Part shown: positions 58,480-64,000 of the stretch, one piece after another | Numbering within the stretch: position 1 is the stretch's first letter | How the letters are laid out: every line of letters starts with the position of its first letter | Origin: Thunnus maccoyii | Taxonomy: Eukaryota; Chordata; Actinopteri; Scombriformes; Scombridae | Assembly (NCBI RefSeq): GCF_910596095.1 | Contig: NC_056536.1 | Coordinates: 31,755,456-31,819,455, forward strand | DNA: 64,000 nt | Direction of reading: 5' to 3' | Position numbers and translations under genes: made by a program | The notes under the pieces: generated by a model | What the model was told of the DNA's origin: nothing | Seen by the model: only the letters and a program-made list of their open reading frames with translations | Databases searched by the model: none

Positions 58480-60150
58480 TGGACCTCTGACCTGTAACTT
58501 CACACTGGTGACCAGTAGAGACCAGTAGTTTCCATACTGGGGCAACAGAGTGGACAGGACAGAATAAAAACATGTTTCTGGTCTCCTGCCACTTATTGAT
58601 CAGTCCTCATCATTCAGCTGTATACATGGTTATCCTGTCATGATGTCACCACACATCACCTTATGGGTATCATGTGTCTCTCACCTGTCAATGAGGATCC
58701 TCACCTGGAGGGTAGAACACCTCAGAGCACCAGATCCACTACCAGAAGATGTTTAATCGTTTGATATCCATGAAGAGACAGAATCAATTTTATGCATTTA
58801 TATCGTTCATAATTACCACATACACATGAACTGTGTGTCGTTACATCCTCTGCAGATGAACACTTAAAAGAATCTATTAAAATGTTTAATAATCTGAAAC
58901 AAACGTATCATAAACAGACGTCTCCTGATCATTGAAGTGCTTTATACACAGTAATACCATTGATGACTCGGAACATTTCATTCAAACACAGCTTCAGCAG
59001 CATCACACTGTCACATATCAGAACGATGATAACAGACTGATCTGTAAAACCCTGATTATGTTATGATGTAATTCTACAACATGTGTGAATGGTTATTTAG
59101 AAAACTAAAACATCTGTTTTTAGAGTTAAGAGAAAAACTGTGAGGCAACTGAACCATTCACACATATTTCAGAAACAACTATGATGATGACATCACACCA
59201 GTTGCTAGCAGCTAACATTACATCACATCACATTTATTTAGCAGGTTGTTTTGTCCAAAACAGATTGAAAATAGATACAGGAAGTTTGAGTGTTACTTAA
59301 ATATTTTTCCAGACACCAGAGTGCAGGACACACTAACAGGATGTGCAGGTATTGAGAGGAAGTAAAACAATGAATACTTCATTATCCTCCTGAAATATCT
59401 GTCTGTGGGCTCCATTAAACTGATAACTTATTAAATCAAGAAGTGTTTTACTTTACTTATTATAATTGCGTTGGTGTTTGTATTATGTTTACAGTAACGC
59501 TACGTTTTATGTGTTTTAACATGACAGTAGCAGAAATGCTGAATGGATTGGAGACAATAAAAGTATTTAAATCAAAATGCAAACAATTGTTAACACTAAC
59601 AGGCGCTAAAGTCATCTAACTATCAACCAAACTGCAGCAGTCTCAGAGGAAACAGTATCCACAGGCTAATAAGCACCAAGTCTACTGTCTGACTCTGGTA
59701 CATGAATGAATCTTTGGAAACCTCTGAGCCTCTAATAAAGTCTCTTCAGTATTATTCAGCATATGAGCAGCAGTTCAGCATGTAAAGGAAGGGCAGACTC
59801 AGTATGAAACAAACCCACAAAAGTATCAGCAGTAGAATCATTTGTTCATTTCCTGTCAGCACTAATTTAACATAAGTTCATTCAAACTAAAGAGGAACAA
59901 GCTGTCATCAAAACCTGTAAGAAGATTCCTCACAGTGTGTTCAGAGCTGCAGGACAGGAGCTGAGAGGCTGTTGGTGATGCTGATGATCCACTTGTCTGT
60001 CTGAGGTATCTGTCTCTTGATGGTCACTACTGAGGGAAAACTGCACCCATGTTCTAATTTGTGACACATTCAGCACAAACATCTGCTACCTGATGTTGTT
60101 GACAGGATGTTTAAGATCAGCTGTAAGCAGGCTGAAACAGATTTAGTCTG
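58480..60150. other. Intergenic stretch between abt1 and comt 3' ends
   Basis: The two genes converge here. No exon or repeat family is recognised. A minus-strand AATAAA at about 59231-59237 could serve comt. Confidence 0.4.
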
Positions 60151-60155
60151 TCTCT

Positions 60156-63100
60156 CTACCTGTCTGTCTGTGCGTCTGTCTCTCTAATTATCTGTCTGGC
60201 TCCCAGGTACTCAGACCTCTCCAGTCCATCCAGGACTCTGGTGTACTCCAGGTGAGCTTGGTAGAACCTGCTGTTGTACTTCAGGTTGGATCTGACGTAC
60301 TTCAGGTAGTCTGGAGCTCCGGGACAGACCACGTTATCAGCCAGGACCACTGAGCCCTTAGCCAGCAGACCACAGTGCTGCGGGGGAGGAGGGGAGGGGT
60401 CAAAGGTCAGAGGTCATAACATACAGTGGGGTCAGAGGTCAGAGGTCAAAGGTTGTTACCTCCAGCAGTCTGATGTCAGGCAGGTAGCGGTCCTTCCAAT
60501 GGTCAAGGAAAACCAAGTCAAATGTCTGGATTCCAAACATGTCGGCCATCTTGGGAATCAGGTCAGCTGACTCACCTTCCAACACACACACCTGACAGAG
60601 GTAAACAATAATCAATAAGCAGATCAATAGGTCACAGGACAGAGTTACAGATTTTGTTTTTCTTGTAATTATACAGACAGTAGATAGTACATAGTAGACC
60701 CTCTACAGAGATAGTAAGTCGTTATTATAAGCAGTCAGACTTGTGTGTTGGCACTGAGTTGTGTATGTTTTGGTGTGTTGACATCAGAGTTTTTGCAGTT
60801 TTCTTCGGGCCCCTCTGTGAGTCAATGTGTTGTCTTTCTTGCTCATGCTGGTGGACTTGTGGCAGCATCGGTTTTGCTGGTCCAGTTGCACAGTCGCTGG
60901 ACGCTGTATCACCGTGACTGAAGTGTGACTGTATCCAACCCACACAGAATCCTGTGGTTTTCCCTCCTGGAATCTGACACTGATAAGTATCCAGAAGGGC
61001 TCGGTATAGGGCAACTGGATTTGTCTCCATTCTGAAGAAGGCCATCAGAAAGTGGGGCCGAATGATCAGAGTTCTGTTGTTGGGTGGATGGGTGGCTCAG
61101 ACCGATTTTGGATTGAAAGGGGCTCAACAAGTATCTGAGACCCATGAGCTATGAAACGTTGACTGTGCCGAGAGTGTTACAGGACATCCACCAAGGTTTG
61201 CCTTCAACAGCAGGACCTTCAAGTACTTTTCCTCCCATTCAGCACATGTTTAAACCTCTGCATGATCATAAAGTGCATGGATGCAGTCCTGGGACCATAT
61301 GGCAGGTCAAATACCTAGACAACTGGCTGGTATGTGCTACCTCAGAAAAACAATGATGTAAGAATGTATCCCAGCTTTTCCAGCACTTGAGGACCTAGAC
61401 TTGCACCTAAACCAGTGGCCCTCGCAGTCCACAGAGTTCCCAGGCATGTGGTTGGATGCCAAGACGGGAGGCTTTCCTTACCTCTTGGACAACAGGCCAC
61501 CCTCAGGGATTACCTGTCGCTGTTCCCCTTTGGTGTCTCTGCTTCTAAGATTTGATTGCAGCCATGATGCCCCTGGATCTTCTGAACATGTGTCCAATGC
61601 AGCAATGCCTCCTGATCCTCAAACCCACAGAAGAATCTACAGATAGGTTTACTGTTGGCCTTGTACATAAATGCAATGGCATATGAGCGTCCAAAGGGCC
61701 TCCTGTTTACTTCCCATCCCTTCCTCCTCCTGCACCCACTTCTAGAGAGTCCAAGTTGAAGAGGTGAGCCTCATCTTTGGTGGCCCCCAATTCTCCAGCC
61801 CTCAGAACTCTTTTCCATCCTTTTCCTCAGAGGCTCAAGCTTCGGGCCTGGCTCCAGAGACAGCTGAGTTACTTGCCATGGGGTTTCTCTAGTTAGCACT
61901 TTGCAGGGAGTTTGAGCTCCATCAACTAGGGTGACAGATTCCTATCATTGAGGAGTGTTCGACACATTGTGCAATTTAAGACAGGTGGATCCCCTCTTCT
62001 GCACCGACCATGAGATCTTCCAGTTCCTTCAGGAAATGCTACAGAAGGGCATGGTCCCTTCAGCATTAAGGAGAAAGGTGGCAGGTTGTTGCGACCTCAT
62101 TACTCTGTTTCTCATTCCCTATCACAGAAGACCAGCTGTCCCACTGTGATATTTGAAGGAGGCTTTGCAGCATGAGCCATTTAAGCTCCTACAGTCTGCA
62201 TCATTGTTGTTGTTTGTGTTGGCCAAGAGAGAGGGAGAACTCAATGCCCTCTCAGTGTATGAGGAATGCTGCTTCCTGCAGCGTGTGCTAAGCCAGAACT
62301 CAGCATCCAACATCGGTCAACCAAGTGAGCTGCACCCTTTCCACCCTCCTCAGACCCCAATGGTGAGGAAGGAATCACTGCTGTGTCCTGTCAGGATCTC
62401 AAAAGTTTACCTTTATCAGACACATGCACACAGGAGAACAGACCAACTGTCTGTTACCAACCTGACTGCGTTAGGCAACCAGTCACCAAGGATAGATTGT
62501 CTCATTGGATTGTCTCATTGGATTGTCTCACAATCCAGCAGATATAAAAGGGGGAAGGCAGGACAGCTCTATCTGAGATTTGTTTGGGGCTTCTGGGTTG
62601 ACCCTGTGAACTTCACATGAACCTGGCAGCCCAACACTTGGCTCACCATAGCAGCACATGGCTTAACTTAGCGATCCTCCAGGGCCACAGGCCATACAAT
62701 ATGGACTCTTGTTTGGAGTGATGTCCTGTGACAGCTAGCTTTGCACCTGAGCTGCTGAACTGAGTTGTCTTCCAGCTGTTTCATAGCTGGTCATAGTATC
62801 ATCTGAGCTGTGGTAGTGTCTAACACCTGGGTCATAACTGGTACAGAGTGTATGTGCTGTATGTAAATATGATCTGAGTACAGGGGTGAGCACTGCTGCA
62901 GCTGTTCTCTGCACAGTCTGAGGAAACCAGCAACCTTCTTTATATCTGATTATGAAAAACAACTGAGAGTATGAATTGTATTGTCTTACTTAATTGTACC
63001 TTACAGTCTGACCTCTGACCTTGTCTTGCAGCCCTGCATGCTGGATGACCTGTCGCGCCACGCAAGCATACTCAGGGTTCATCTCCACGGTAATCAGCCT

Positions 63101-63677
63101 TGTTGCTGGTGGCAACAGCCTGCTGATACGGACAGCAGAGTAACCACAGTATGTTCCCAACTCCAGCACTGTGGATGGAGAGGTTTCCATGACAATGGAG
63201 TCCAAGATGGCTCCTGGGAGATGGACAGAGAGAAAAGTGATCAATGGCAATATTCAAATCCAAAACTCTGTGTGTGTGTGTGTGTGTGTGTGTGAGAGTG
63301 TGTGTGTGTACCTTTCTCGTCTCCTACGTTCATGGCCCACTCTGTGTGTATACAGAAGTGATCAATGGTTGTGATGACGCTGTCTGGATTTCCCCTGACT
63401 GCATTTAGACTGACAGCCTGAAGGAGGCGCTGAGGGGCAGACAGACAGACCATCAGACCGATAGAGAGACAAACAGTCAGTCAGACAGTTAAACAAACAG
63501 GTTCTCAGAGGTTACCTGGGGTCGTGATTTTCTGGTTAGGAGATCGAGTGTTGTCTCCAGCAGGACATCGTACCATAGCAGTGCCAGAGTGGCGTTAGTC
63601 TGAACCAACCAGGGAATCAACCGACGACACAAAATGTACAGACCAACCAGAACCACCGGTACTATTAGCAGCAACAT
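60156..63677 (-). CDS. comt: Catechol O-methyltransferase, membrane-bound type; five coding exons
   Basis: Exons in transcript order: 63677-63516, 63429-63312, 63213-63020, 60591-60460, 60377-60156; GT-AG junctions, continuous frame, 275 aa (human MB-COMT 271). The enzyme moves a methyl group from S-adenosylmethionine to a catechol hydroxyl, inactivating dopamine, noradrenaline and catechol oestrogens. A single N-terminal anchor (residues 2-18, [16 protein letters not shown]) fits the membrane form. Visible functional residues: WAMNVGD at 85-91 and [13 protein letters not shown] at 110-122 (AdoMet), VEMN at 136-139, FLDHWKDRY at 186-194 with Asp188 (metal) and Lys191 (base), LADN at 214-217 with Asp216 and Asn217 (metal), and Glu246 in HLEY. 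COMT is preferred over its relative TOMT because of WAMNVGD and [10 protein letters not shown]. The last nine residues (RETDAQTDR) are read from a CAGA-type simple repeat. Upstream non-coding exons would lie beyond the right edge. Confidence 0.95.
61040..62640 (+). mobile_element. Decayed DIRS-type retrotransposon (RT and tyrosine recombinase) in comt intron 3
   Basis: Plus-strand fragments follow DIRS order. RT part: a KGAQQ... linker, [33 protein letters not shown] (the YLDDW-type active-site block) and [14 protein letters not shown]. Recombinase part: [77 protein letters not shown] and RLSHWIV. Stops and frameshifts break it repeatedly. It is antisense to comt. Terminal repeats were not resolved. 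Confidence 0.8.
63268..63308. repeat. (GT)n in comt intron 2
   Basis: A GT run that ends next to the comt exon 2 donor (GAAAG/gtacacaca on the gene strand). Confidence 0.9.
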
Positions 63678-63691
63678 GCTGAGACACAGAG

Positions 63692-64000
63692 AGAGAGAGA
63701 GACATCATAAGTAGCAGCAGTATCATCAGTAGTAGCAGCAATATTAACAGTAGTATCAGTAACTCAGTAGTAGTAGTAGTATTATCAGTAATAGCTGCAG
63801 TATTATCAGTAGTAGCAGCAGTATTATCAGTAGTATCAGTAACTCAGTAGTAGTAGTAGTATTATCAGTAGTAGTAGTATTATCAGTAGTATCAGTAACT
63901 CAGTAGTAGCAGCAGTATTATCAGTAGTAGTAGTATTATCAGTAGTATCAGTAACTAAGTAGTAGCAGCAGTATTATCAGTAGTAGTAGTATTATCAGTA
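63692..64000. repeat. Trinucleotide minisatellite upstream of comt, reaching the window edge
   Basis: Interleaved AGTAGTAGTAGTATTATC, AGTATCAGTAACTCAGT and AGTAGCAGCAGTATTATC blocks start about 15 nt upstream of the comt ATG, after a short (GA)n run. The array continues past base 64000. Confidence 0.9.

Overview
The window looks like nuclear DNA from a teleost fish, probably a spiny-rayed one. The evidence is vertebrate genes with GT-AG introns, very abundant (CA)n arrays, many short inverted-repeat transposons (MITEs), LINE and DIRS remnants, and fish-like gene sequences. No bacterial, viral, rRNA, tRNA or CRISPR features were seen. The genes are split, so coding sequences were assembled by hand from exon-sized open frames, reading-frame continuity and splice sites.

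Layout, left to right. At 1602-1679 (minus) is what looks like the first coding exon of tsr2, with the rest beyond the left edge. 1.7-14.5 kb is gene-free and full of mobile-element remnants and tandem repeats. 14576-37374 (minus) is a complete 14-exon metabotropic glutamate receptor gene of group III, best match mGluR6 (grm6), with a probable non-coding first exon and CpG-rich promoter near 41.6-41.8 kb. 44625-48532 (minus) is rad51c in only four coding exons. 49469-51142 (plus) is an intronless-CDS TRIM E3 ligase (RING, B-box, coiled coil, PRY-SPRY). 55015-57983 (plus) is abt1 in four coding exons. 60156-63677 (minus) is membrane-bound catechol O-methyltransferase (comt) in five coding exons, with a decayed DIRS-type retrotransposon in intron 3.

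The genes do not form a pathway: they cover ribosome biogenesis (tsr2, abt1), retinal glutamate sensing (grm6), homologous recombination (rad51c), ubiquitin ligation (TRIM) and catecholamine inactivation (comt). Each is expected to have its own promoter.

The most unusual signal is in grm6. Several exon/intron junctions have been copied in tandem. A 17-nt minisatellite of about 29 units contains the exon 9 donor. A 20-nt minisatellite of about 46 units contains the exon 3 acceptor. Smaller duplications surround the exon 1 donor and the exon 12 and 14 acceptors. Four introns also divide a 936-nt stretch that I recall as one exon in mammals, and the junction copies at two of them resemble intron birth by tandem duplication of a proto-splice site. 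rad51c shows a related oddity: six introns known from human are absent and one intron sits at a position I do not know from human.
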